NCBI GenBank assembly: GCA_013397695.1 | Contig: VYZI01000824.1 | Location: forward strand, 55,908-119,907 | Direction: 5' to 3' | Source: Centropus unirufus | Taxonomy: Eukaryota > Chordata > Aves > Cuculiformes > Centropidae | Length of the DNA stretch: 64,000 bases | Shown: piece by piece, positions 40,170 to 51,300 of the stretch | Position numbering within the stretch: the stretch's first letter is position 1 | How the letters are laid out: each line of letters starts with the position of its first letter | The notes under the pieces: generated by a model | What the model was told of the DNA's origin: nothing | Database searches by the model: none | Seen by the model: only the letters and a program-made list of their open reading frames with translations | Translations under genes and position numbers: made by a program

Positions 40170-40364
40170 ACCATCCAGGAAGAAATATTTCATGAAGAAT
40201 TGCCCAGAGAAGTCATGGCTCCCCATCCCTGGAGGTGTTTGAGGCCAGGCTGGATGAGAATTGGAGCACCCTGATCCAGTGGGAGGTGTCCTTACCCATG
40301 GCAGGGAGTGGAACTGGATGACCGTTAAGGTCCTTTCCAACCCAAACCGTTACGTGATTCTGTG
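40170..40364 (+). mobile_element. CR1 LINE 3' end
   Basis: GGAAGAAATATTTCATGAAG block, GGAGGTGTTTGAGGCCAGG core and a CCGTTACGTGATTCTGTG end. Confidence 0.85.
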
Positions 40365-41393
40365 CTTGAAAGGCCTCCTCAGGAACCTTCTGCACAGTTG
40401 GAAATACTGGAAGGTGGAGAGAGTAGAGAATCTGAGGGACCATTTAAGGCACCGCATGGGCCAGGCTGTTTCCCCTTCATCTGCCATTGACCAAGGACAA
40501 GGATGGTAACCAGATGCCAGCACTGAATGCAAGGGGCGCTGGCTGAGCCATTTACTGTCATACGTGTTCGATGTTGATTATCCTCCTTGACTGAGAAAGT
40601 TTTACTCCCCCTTGCTTCCAGCCATGAACAAGTTCTTTCCAGAAGGGGCATGGCCGTTAACTGATCACAGTGTAGTCACTGACTGGTCCTTTGGAGACCT
40701 GTGGCAGGCCCAGGGAAGTACATAAGGAGTTCCTTATATGCTTGCTTCCCTCTAAAATCACCCAGCGACACCACTGGGCACTAGTGCAGAACAGCCCAGC
40801 ACAGGTTTCTCATATCCCAGGCAGTTTTTCGACAGGTTTTTGGCTGTGCTGTCCACAGAGAAGATTCCTTTGAAGAGAGGAGCAAGTCACACGTACCCCA
40901 GCACAGCACAACCCCAGCTAATGAGACAGTTCAAATGGTACAAACACAACTGGAAAATCTGCTGCACTGAAAGCCCAGTATATTCAAATTCCTTCACCCT
41001 AATTACATCTGATTGCTTTTTGGCAAGAGCTCAACCTGCCAGAGCAGTGAGGCTTTACAAGCATTCACATAGGCATTAGATCATTGTTTGAATGAGTTAT
41101 TGGCAGCCCGAATCTGAAGTAAAAGCATAAAGAAGACCATATTGAACAGGGTGAAGCTGGCTGCTTTCATGTCTCCTGATCGTCTCTGGACACCCAAGAT
41201 CTCCTCTAGCTTTGTGTCACTCACAGCACAAGGGCAGCCATGGATATGGCTGTCAGGCTTTTCTGGTGCCCAGAATCATTGTTCATGTAAGGAGCAGCCA
41301 ACAGATGGATGGATTCCTTTCTCTTGTTGTAGGGGGAAAATACAGGTTTGACGTGGATGTGGTGTCATTGTGTCCACCCAGCACTTAGTGTCA

Positions 41394-42014
41394 AAGAATT
41401 ATAGAATGCTTTGGGTTGGAAGGGACATAAAAACCATCCAGTTCCAACCCCTGCCGTGGGCAAAGACACCTCCCACTGGATCAGGTTGCCCAAAACCTGG
41501 CCTTCAACACCTCCAGGGATGGGGCAGCCACCACTGCTCTGGGCAACCTGGGCCAGGGCCTCCCTCACAGCAAAACATTTCTTCCTAAGATCTCATCTCA
41601 ATCTCCCCTCTTTCAGCTGGAAATCATTCCCCCTCATCCTATCCCTACACTCCCTGATCAAGACTCCCTCCCCAGATTTCCTGGAGCCCCTTTCAGCACT
41701 GGAACTTGCTCTAAGGTCTCCCTGTCGCCTTCCCTTCTCCAGGTTTGGAGGGCATGGTGCTTCAGCCCATCTTCATGGTCTTCCTCGGACTCATTCCAAC
41801 AGCTCCATGTCCTTCCTGGGCTGAGGACTCCAGAACTGGACCCAGGGCTCCAGGTGGAGTCTCACCAGAGCAGAGCAGAGGGGCAGAATCCCCTCCCTGG
41901 GCCTGCTGCCCGCCCTACTCTGGATGCAGCCCAGATTCCTCCTCAGGGCTGCTTTCAATCCATTCTCTGCCCAGCCCGTAATTTACAATTGGGTTTGCCC
42001 TAATCCAGGTGCAG
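41394..42014 (-). mobile_element. CR1 LINE 3' part, about 620 bp
   Basis: AGAATTATAGAATGCTTTGGG to CAATTGGGTTTGCCCTAATCC. A deletion of about 25 bp lies after CACTGGATCAGG. Confidence 0.9.
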
Positions 42015-42606
42015 AAGTGGCTCAGAGCACAAGCGCGTATGGGCAGTGACTACAAGCACAAGCTGGTGTGCACTGGTGGCCTTTGCTGGTCTGCTCATCC
42101 ATGTTTGCACTGCACCTGTGGTATCAGCACATTAATGCCTCACCTTCTCCCGATCACTGACTGTGGCAGTGCACGTGTCCTTCAACACCACTCATCCCTT
42201 TGAGAAGCGTGGTGGTGCCTTGTGGGAAACACCACCAAAAGCAGATGGTGTTGTTGGGAAAAAAGTTTTCTCTCTATCAAACCTTTCCACAGCCAAACAT
42301 TGCACACATTCCAGAAGAGATCCATCCCCTCTGTACTTTAACAGAGTCTTTTTGCTTTGCTCTAGGAGACCTTGCTGCTGCTGGAATGGTTTGACAAGGG
42401 ATGGATGTGTTTGAGCTCTGGAGCAGGTGGTAACTCAGTCCCGTGGCAAAGGACAAATTGGCACTAATGCAGAACCCACTGGTCTCTCAGGTCAGGACCA
42501 ATGCCTTGAGAAAGCCACCTGAGGGAAGAGGATGGAGGACCCATGGAGGATTGAGGACCCATGGAAGAAGGAGACTACAGATCCAGTGGACCAGGCTGAA
42601 CAGAGT

Positions 42607-43160
42607 ATCATAGAGTCACTGAATGGTGGGGTTGGAAGGGCCCTCCGGAGCTCATCCGGCCCAACCCCCTGCTAAAGCAGGGTCACCTCAAGACAGGTTT
42701 CGATATCTCTAGAGGTGACTCCACATCCTACCTGGGCAGCCTGGCCCAGCGCTCCATCACATTCTACAGTACAGAACTCCTTCCTCATGTTCAGATGGAA
42801 CATCCTGGGCTCCATTGTGTGCCCATTGCCCCTTGTCCTGCTGCTGGGCACCACTGAGAAGAGTCTGGCCCCATCATCCTGCCCCCTACCCTTTAGATAT
42901 TGACCAGCATTGATGACATGCTCTCTCAGTCGTCTCCAGACTGAACACAGCCAGGTCCCACATCCTCTCCTCGTAAGAGAAGTGCTCCAGTCCTCTCATC
43001 TCTGTGGCCTCCACTGGACTCTCTCCAGTCATTCCTTGTCTTTCTCAAACTGAGGAGGCCAAAACTGGACACGGGATTCCAGACTGGGCCTCATTAGGGC
43101 AGAGTGGAGAGGGAGGAGAGCCACGCTCATCCTGCTGGCCACATTTCTCCACCCACCCCA
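42607..43160 (-). mobile_element. CR1 LINE, third subfamily
   Basis: ATCATAGAGTCACTGAATGG and CCTCCGGAGCTCATCCGGCCC differ from the other two groups. The far end, near GAGCCACGCTCATCCTGCTGG, is approximate. Confidence 0.85.
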
Positions 43161-44078
43161 GAGAAGCTGCCATTATACCAGACCTGGCACCAGACGGGCT
43201 TTGTAGCACATGGCTTGGGCTCCAGCCTTGCTGTTTACAACATCCAGTCTGTTCCAGTACCAGTCCTGGCTGCTGGCTGCTGCCACCAGGGAGTCGCTGC
43301 ACCACTGCGGAAGAATTCACGCCTGCTTTAGAGGTGAGTCTGCCCTCCACACTGCTCAGGTGGCGCGGAGCTTGAGAAGAGCCTCTGGCAGCTTGGCTGG
43401 AGAATAAAAATACCAGGGGCTCTGGCAGCCAACCAGGCTGGAGCAGGGCATGGTGTGGCTTCCACCCCAGAGGCCCTCGCAGGGCACCCTTACACGTGCT
43501 TCCTAAATGAGATCTCCTGAGCCCAACGTTGGCTTTTTAAGTGGGAGGTGAGCTTGTTAGTAGCCAGCATTATCCATTAAACAGGAACCAGCAGCTTTTA
43601 TGAGGCTTCGAAGTGCTGTAAAAGGAAAAAGAGGGAGGGTACAACAACATGAACCCCCTTACCTCCCCAGCAGAGCCTGGCACAGAGGGGGCTGCAGTCA
43701 GGCATTCCTGCAGGTTGCTGTAACTGTTGAGGTACCCGATGCTGCTAAGTTACAGCAAGCCCCAGACTAAACACAGGAGCCTTGTGAAGGTGCAAGAAGA
43801 TGCAGACAAGGTTTGTGAAGGGCACCTCCCCAGCTGGCCCCTTCTCCTGAGGCCAAAGTGGAAGAAAAAGCCAAGCTTGAAAGGAACGACTTGAGGGTTG
43901 CCAAGCTCTCCACCCAGGAAAGGCAGGGCATGCAAGCTCCTCTCCTCCCAAAACAAAGCTTTAGGTTCATACTCCCTGTCTGCCACCACCTGTGCTGCTG
44001 GTGTCCAACACCTCAGCTACATCGGGTTGTGATGTGGAGCAACACGGCCCCTGCACTGTCACAGAGATTTCCATCACA

Positions 44079-44590
44079 GGATCATGGAATGGTTTGAGTT
44101 GGAAGGGCACTTAAAGACCATCCAGTTGCAAACCCCTACCATATGCAGGGACAGATCCCACTGGATCAGGGGGCTCCAAGCCCCATCCAGCCTGGCCTTC
44201 AACACCTCCAGGGATGGGGCAGCCACCACTGCTCTGGGCAACCTGGGCCAGGGCCCCCCCACGCTCATGGTGAAAAATTTCTTCCTAATGTCCAAGCTAA
44301 ATCTTCCCCCTTCCAATTTAAAGACAATCCCCTTTGTCCTATCACGCCAGGCCCTTGGAGAAAGTCCTTCCCCAGCTTTTCTGGAGCTCCTTTCAGTACT
44401 GGAAGCTGCTCTAAGGTCTCCCTGCAACCTTCTCTGCTGCCAGGCTGAACAACCCCAACTCTCTCAGCCTGGCAGCAGAGGTGCTCCATTCCTCTGATCA
44501 TCCTTGTAGCCTCCTCTGGACCCACCCCAACAGTTCCATCTCCTTCTTTGTTGGGGATTCCAGAAGTGGACACAATACTCCACAACACCC
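44079..44590 (-). mobile_element. CR1 LINE 3' part
   Basis: GGATCATGGAATGGTTTGAG to GGACACAATACTCCACAAC. Confidence 0.9.
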
Positions 44591-46780
44591 CTCCCACAGG
44601 TCCCTCCCACAAGATGCTGAGACAACCTTTACCTGTTACAAGAGGATCTCATAAAGCTTTGGTCCATGGTTTCATGGACTAAGAAGGCTGGTGTTGTAGT
44701 CTGGTATGTTCTCATGTTCCTGGAGAGCTCCCATTCCCATTCCAGCTACAAAGACACAATAACTGAGCACACACCAACCACCTCAGGTTGCTGCCTTGTG
44801 TTCCAGAAACTCAAGCTTCCATGAAGAGATTAATAAAGTGGTGTATTTTGGCTACAGAGAACAGTGAAGAAATAGAATCTGAATGGAAATGGTGGGGAAA
44901 CATCTGTGAAAGTGTTGAGAGCTGCCAGGCAACAATAAAAACCTGCCCTGCCAAGGACATTTTTTTAATCAGAATCCAAGTTCAAAGATTTGTTATTAAG
45001 AAGGGATGAAGAGAAAACAAAAACTACACACGATGCTCGGATGACAGAAGCCATCTTGTAAAAGCTCTCATGAATTTGCTGTCACACTTTAGAAAGAATG
45101 TGGAATTCGTGCTGTTTTAAACTGATTTTGTGTCACAAGCGATGGATTTAGTAAGATCTGCATCAACAAAAAGCCTAAAGGCCTTTTTGAATATTAACTA
45201 GTTCCACTCCAGCATCCTCAGAGGGATTCGTTATTGTCATCATCCTAATGATATGGAAATTTTGCAGCGGAGCTGATGTCCTTCCTAAGGTCAAACACTG
45301 CAAGTGACAGAGCCAGGAATGACAATAATTGGTCCTGGCTTTAATTAAGCACTTCTGCCTCCCTGAAATAAGTAATCTTTTTTTTCTTGCCGAAACAGCA
45401 GAATCAATCAAATGCAAAGAGAACCGGGAGGTGGACTTTTATGCCTGTATATATAATTTTGCCATTGAAAGACCTTGTGAAGTTGCATCCCTGACCAACA
45501 CAACCTGCTGAGCCACTGGTTGCTCTAAACCACACCAATGGCCCATCCCAGAGACACAATTTTACTCTGTTACACCCCGGTATGAACCCAAAGACTGTTT
45601 GGCTCACATGGTTGTACCAGGAAAAGCCAGGTGTCCAGCCCAGCCAGTCCAGAGCCTTTTGGTGCTCCTCAGACCCCTGAACAGCCACGCAATTGTCAGC
45701 GTGAGGCCGAAGGGAGGTGACACTTTCCCAGAGAAAAATGCCTTTTCTGTGTGTTTGGAAGGTTACACAGCTGTAAGTCAGACTCCGAAGGAGCTGAAAC
45801 CCTGGGGGGATCCTTGCCTCAGATACACACGTGCTGTGGAAGGAAGCTCTCCTGTGGCCCCACATAGCATTAACTCCTGCTGGTGGGATCCTGTTCCTAG
45901 CGCTGGAAGTCTGTCCCAAACTGCTGTCCGTCTGTCCTGCCAATAGCTCTGGTCTCATCCCTGACCTAAGGGCTTTGCCTGGCTCGTGTTTATTTACTCA
46001 TTTTATAAGAAACAGGCTCTTCTCTGAACTCATTATTGGTGGGAATAGGGTCATGGTGCGAGGACGAGCCCCACGCTGCACAATATCAACTACTCAAGTA
46101 GGAGAACTGGAATTTTGTCCAACGTGCTGTCTGTCTTCCCAGGAAAAATCCCTGCTCTATGCACTCCCAATCGTGCCATCAGCTAGAGCAGGATGGAATT
46201 TCACCGCACTGGATGAAGGGGCCTTTCTCCCAAATGGCCTTCAAGGACAGGTAATGCCCAGAGGATCTTCTGGTGTTCCTCAAAGGGCAGGAGAACACAG
46301 TGGGGCTCTCCGAAGGCTGGCAAGGGTGCCGAGGAGCTCTGAAGAGCAGCAGGGCCCTAGCAAAGGAATCCTCCACAGGTGCCCAGAAAAGCCTGGCAAA
46401 AGCCTCAGGGATCCCCGGAGGGCAGGAAATTGCTGCCTAGGCTTTGGCAAAACATGGAAAAGGACCGAGGGATATCTGGAGAGAAGCCAGGCTACTTGCA
46501 GTCCAAAACAGAGACCCACCATCCAAGGACACTCTGGATGGGAAGACCCGTGGAAGCAGCCAGGAATGAAAGCTGTTGGTGGCCCTCACCTTCCCCTGCC
46601 TGAAGAAACCATGAGGAATTCCAGAGGGAATCTGAGCAGAGGACAGCTGTCAGCAGGGGGCAAGGGACAAATAGTCATCCTGGATACCACTTGGGATGGA
46701 AACTACACCGGAGCATAGGGACCTCAGGAGGGGTTCTGAGGGAAGAATCCCAGAAGCTTAGCCTCAACTTGCTCCGAGAG
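44591..46780. other. non-coding, long but unsupported open frames
   Basis: Contains a plus-strand frame of 295 codons (45831-46718) and a minus-strand frame of 184 codons (45404-45958). Neither shows domain-like sequence or a promoter. Sequence composition shifts toward high GC from about 46.2 kb. Confidence 0.5.
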
Positions 46781-46972
46781 ATGTTTAGATTGGATATTAG
46801 GAAAAAAGTTCTTTATTGACAAGTGGTGAAGCCCTGGCAGAGGCTGCCCAGGGGTCCTGGTGGAGTCTCCATCCCTGGAGGTGTTCAAAAAACATGCGGA
46901 TATGGTATTTTGGGACGCGGTTCAGTAGGCGCAGCGATGTGCTGATGGTTGGGCTGGGTGAGCTTTGAGGGC
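46781..46972 (+). mobile_element. CR1 LINE 3' end, second subfamily
   Basis: ATGTTTAGATTGGATATTAGG to GGGCTGGGTGAGCTTTGAGG. It abuts an opposite-strand CR1 tail to tail. Confidence 0.8.
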
Positions 46973-46977
46973 TTTTC

Positions 46978-47225
46978 ATGGAACCATGGAACAGTTTGGG
47001 TTGGAACGGACCTCAGCCCACCCAGTTCCGACCCCTGCCATGGGCAAGGACACCTCCACATGGCAAGGGTGCTCCAGCCTCGGGTCACCCCCGCGGCCTC
47101 CTCTGGCCTCGCTCCAACAGCTCCAGGCCTGGCCCCAGGACCCCAGGGGGGTCTCACCTGGAGAGAGGTGGACAAGGGAGCAGAGGGGACAATCCCCTCC
47201 CTCCCTGCCGGCCCCTGCTCTGCGC
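46978..47225 (-). mobile_element. CR1 LINE 3' end
   Basis: ATGGAACCATGGAACAGTTTGG to CTGCCGGCCCCTGCTCTG. It abuts the CpG-rich CTCF-motif region. Confidence 0.85.
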
Positions 47226-47440
47226 GCAGCCCAGGACGCGGGGCTTTCGGGGCCCGCTGCCAGCTCAGTGATGGCCTGGGAGGGAACCTGGGAGACCAGG
47301 GCAGTTTGAAGAGGGCTACGCCGAGCACTGCAGCCCCTGAGCCGGGGCGCCGTGGGCTGAGGCACCTTGGAAGCCCCGCGCCTGCAGCCCCGGCCGCTCC
47401 CAGCGCTGTGAGCAGCAGCCGCTCCCGCGCCGCACGCGCG

Positions 47441-47692
47441 CCACAAGGGGGCGCCGGCGCTGCCCTAGCGGGGGGCAGAGCCCCGGCTGCCGCGAGGGGG
47501 CGCCAGAGCCCCGGCTGCCGCGAGGGGGCGCCAGAGCCCCGGCTGCCGCGAGGGGGCGCCAGAGCCCCGGCTGCCGCGAGGGGGCGCCAGAGCCCCGGCT
47601 GCCGCGAGGGGGCGCCAGAGCCCCGGCTGCCGCCCGGCAGCGCCCGACGAGAGCGCAGCGCTACGCGTTGTGAGCAGCGCCCCCTGGCGGCC
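47441..47692. promoter_or_regulatory. cluster of CTCF-like motifs, candidate insulator
   Basis: The 16-base core of the CTCF consensus (CCACCAGGGGGCGCTA) is approximated seven times. CCACAAGGGGGCGCCG is at 47441. CCGCGAGGGGGCGCCA starts at 47490, 47518, 47546, 47574 and 47602. On the minus strand, CCGCCAGGGGGCGCTG lies within 47675-47692. The first six point one way and the last the opposite way. The surrounding 400 bp is very GC- and CpG-rich. The cluster lies between the repeat-rich gene-poor part and the EBI3/ANKRD24 pair. Confidence 0.55.
47473..47640 (+). repeat. 28-bp tandem repeat, about six units
   Basis: The unit (starting CGCCAGAGCCCC and ending CGCGAGGGGG) repeats exactly at 47501, 47529, 47557 and 47585. 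The fifth unit at 47613 diverges at its end, and a partial unit starts at 47473. The near-perfect identity implies recent expansion. Each junction recreates the CTCF-like core. A period of 28 is not a multiple of three, so the open frames through it are incidental. Confidence 0.95.
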
Positions 47693-47769
47693 GCGCCGCA
47701 GCGGCACAGGCTGGGCTGGCAGCCCCCGGGGATGGGGCCGGAGCCCACCCCATCCGAGGCCCGGCGGGG

Positions 47770-48143
47770 GGAGCTGGGGGGGTTCAGCCTGAGGAAGACA
47801 AGGCTTGGGGAGACCTTAGGTGCTGGGGCTGGAGAGGGGTTTTTTTCTGAGTGCATGGAGTAATAGGATGAGGGGAATGGCTTAATTCCCCAACTTAATT
47901 CCTTAAGTTGGAAGGGGGAAGATTTAAACTGGGCATCAGGAAGAAATTCTTCACGCTGAGGCTGGGGAGGCCCTGGCCCAGGTTGCCCAGAGCAGGGGTG
48001 GCTGCCCCATCCCTGGAGGTGTTCAAGGCCAGGTTGGATGGGGCTTGGAGTCCCCTGATCCAGTGGGAGGTGTCCCCAGGTGGGACTGGATGGGCTTTGA
48101 GGTCCCTTCTGACCAAAACCATTCTTGGATTCTGTGATCCTAT
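47770..48143 (+). mobile_element. CR1 LINE 3' end
   Basis: GAGCTGGGGGGGTTCAGCCTG to ATTCTTGGATTCTGTGATCC. It lies between the CTCF-motif cluster and the 3' end of EBI3. Confidence 0.9.
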
Positions 48144-48304
48144 AAAAGCAGCAGGTCTGGCCCCTCCACAGGGACCCACTGAGTTGATGGAGGCCGTTGG
48201 AAGCCTGGGACCTCCCTCAGGCCATGGCCCCGTCCAGCCCCACAGCCAGCAAGGTCAGGGTCCCCACAGCTGCTCCTCACAAAACCAGGACAGAGATCAG
48301 GGCC

Positions 48305-51300
48305 TCAAGCTGCTTTATTGCCTGCTCCTGGTGGCTCTTTGGGGACAGCAAGGGGCTGGGGCGTGCGGGGTCCCTCGGAGGGATGAAGCACAGAGAGGGG
48401 AAGGGCTTGCTGGCCCTGCTCTGCCTCTCCCAGCTCCATCCAGGGCATCCCCGAGGCCACCGGGCTCCAGGTGCTGAATTCCCCCAAGTCCGTGATGTCC
48501 TTTGCGGCCACCTGGACGTGGTAGCGGGTGCCAGACTGCACCCCTGTCAGGGTGAATGATGGCTGCTCAAAGGGCCCCACCTGCAGCAGAGCAGGGCATC
48601 CGTGGGCCACGAGGCATCCCCCACCGTGCCTCAGTTTACCCAGCGTGGGAGGGAGGGGGTGGGTGCCGAGGGTGGATGGTACCGTTTTGGTGATGACGCT
48701 CTCCTCCCAGGAATAGCGGATGCGATACTTGAGTGGAAAATACTCAGGGAAGGGCCAGGAGCCTGGTGGACGCCACTCCAGCAGCAGCTTCGTAGTCTCC
48801 CCAGGGATGGGCAAGACCCGCACATCCTCAGGGGGATCCGGCTTTACTAACGAAGCAGGGAGACAACGAGGGGGTGAGAGTGGGAGAGCCAGCACGGGGC
48901 TGGTGGGGACCATGATGACATCTCCACCAGCCCCATTGATGGTGTAGGCTGAGACCCAGCAAATCATTGCACTGATGGTTCTGCACGCCAAGCAGGGGAA
49001 GGAGCTGGAGGGGAAAGGACTGACTTAGAGCCAGGCAAGCTGCTCAGGAAGGGGGGGCCTAAGGGCTGGAGCCCCACTCCTCTGAGGCCAGGCTGAGAGC
49101 TGGGGTTGTTCAGTGTGGAGAGGAGAAGGCTCTGGGAAGACCTTCGAGCAGCTTCCAGGGCTGAAAGGGGCTCCAGAAAAGCTGGGGAGGGGCTCTGGAT
49201 CAGGGAGTGCAGGGATAGGATGAGGGGAAGGGTTTTCAGCTGCAAGAGGGGAGATTGAGATGAGAACTTGGGGAGAAATGTTTTGCTGTGAGGGTGGGGA
49301 GGCCCTGGCCCAGGGTGCCCAGAGCAGTGGTGGCTGCCCCATCCCTGGAGGTGTTCAAGGCCAGGTTGGAGATGGGGCTTGGAGCCCCTGATCCAGTGGG
49401 AGGTGTCCCTGCCCATGGCAGGGGGTGGGACTGGCTGGGCTTTGAGGTCCCTTCCACCCCAACCATTCCATGACTCCATGCATGATGCTGCGTGTGAGGG
49501 GTCTCTGCAAGGGCCCAAGTCCATCCCAGCTGCACTCACTGATGTTCTCCAGGAGGAAGAACTGGTGTCCAGAGGCAGCACCCAGGGGGTTCACAGCCGT
49601 CACGTTCACCACGTAGGGCGTGAGGGAGAACATCTCCACATTCCCGAAGGAGCAGCTCCACGGCCCCGTACGGACACACTCGCCCGGCTCCGTGCCCCCT
49701 GCCTCGCCATGCCTAGGGGGTGGAGGGGGGAGTTGGGCAGGATTCTGCCCTCCCTGCTGCCCCATGGGTGACAGTGGCACAAAGGGGCTCTCAACCGAGG
49801 CACGGGGACCCTGCTGACCTGTACGTGGCCATGAAGTTAGTGTCCAGCAGTGGCTCAGGGACCAGGGACCAGGAGCAGTTGACCACCTGTGGGTAGCTGA
49901 TGGCCCAGCACTCGATGGTGGGTGACACAGGGGCATCTGGGAGCGGGGACAAAGTCACCCTGCTGCCACCCCTGCCAGGGGACCCCTGCGGGCCATGGAG
50001 GATGGGGGCCACTCACAGCCCAGCCGCAGGCAGATGGTGGCCAAGGTCTCTCCGGTGCTAGGGTGGTGGCAGCTGTAGCGGCCCTCGTGGGCCAGGCTGG
50101 CGTTGGGGATGGTCAGCCCGGGCGCAGGGTGTGTTCCCAGGACATTGTCCCCCCAGTGCCACTCAGCTGGCCCCTCCGCTGGGCACCGCAGCAGCACCTC
50201 AGTGCCCAGGGTGCCATGCTGTGGGGTGCAGCGGCCTGGGGGAGGCAGCAGCAGGCATGGGCTGCACCTGCCACCATCCCTGCCCCCCAGCTCCCACTGT
50301 CGTCCCCACCATGGGGGGACAGGATATGGTGGGGATGACACTGGGTCAGGAAGCATTTTGTCCTCCCTGGGCCCCCAACTCCACTCTCAGCACCCCCGTG
50401 CCCCTCCCTCCCCAGTGCCCTCCAGGCCTGGGCTCTGTCCTTGGGCCCCTCTTGTTCCCTGGTGTCCCCATTCCTCCATCACCAGCCACTCCGTGCCTCT
50501 GTCCTCAGTGCCCCCAGTCCCTCCCACATCCCTGTATCTCCATCCTTAGATATCCTATAATTCTGTCCTTGGTCCCCTCACTGTCCCCAGTCCTTTCAGT
50601 GCCCCTACACCTCCACCCCTGCCCCCTCCAACCCAGCCCCAGCACTCCCAGTCTGCCCAGTCCCACTGTCCCCAGATCCTCCCATCGCTCCATTCCAGAC
50701 GCCCAGTCCCCTATCACCAGTCCCGATGTCCCCATACCTCTGTGTCCAGCCCTCCCGTCCCCCANNNNNNNNNNNNNNNNNNNNNNNNNNNNNNNNNNNN
50801 NNNNNNNNNNNNNNNNNNNNNNNNNNNNNNNNNNNNNNNNNNNNNNNNNNNNNNNNNNNNNNNNNNNNNNNNNNNNNNNNNNNNNNNNNNNNNNNNNNNN
50901 NNNNNNNNNNNNNNNNNNNNNNNNNNNNNNNNNNNNNNNNNNNNNNNNNNNNNNNNNNNNNNNNNNNNNNNNNNNNNNNNNNNNNNNNNNNNNNNNNNNN
51001 NNNNNNNNNNNNNNNNNNNNNNNNNNNNNNNNNNNNNNNNNNNNNNNNNNNNNNNNNNNNNNNNNNNNNNNNNNNNNNNNNNNNNNNNNNNNNNNNNNNN
51101 NNGTCCCCAGCCCTCCTGTCCCCTCACCTCCCCCCAGGCTCCACCCCAGTCCCCCAGCCACTTCACCCCTGTCTGATGTGCCTCCATCCTCCTGTCTCCG
51201 TTGTCCCCTGTCCCCTGCACCTCTGTCCCCAGCGCTTCCTGCCAGGCGGTTGTAGGGAGCGCTGCAGGCAGGTGCCACAAAAGCCACCACCCACAGCCAC

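Noticed and set aside
45404..45958. Minus-strand frame of 184 codons
   Set aside because: Overlaps the previous frame, with no family resemblance, signal peptide or splice structure. Considered as an LTR or env remnant but nothing supports that.
45831..46718. Plus-strand frame of 295 codons
   Set aside because: No recognisable domain, no conserved-looking core, and low-complexity PG/RG phrases. Probably a chance frame in rising GC.
47473..47640. CRISPR array
   Set aside because: The 28-bp units are contiguous with no spacers, and the genome is a vertebrate.
46885..47863. Open frames of more than 300 codons on both strands
   Set aside because: They run through CR1 sequence, the 28-bp array and CpG-rich DNA. 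The 28-bp period shifts frame each unit, and no domain or splice context supports coding.
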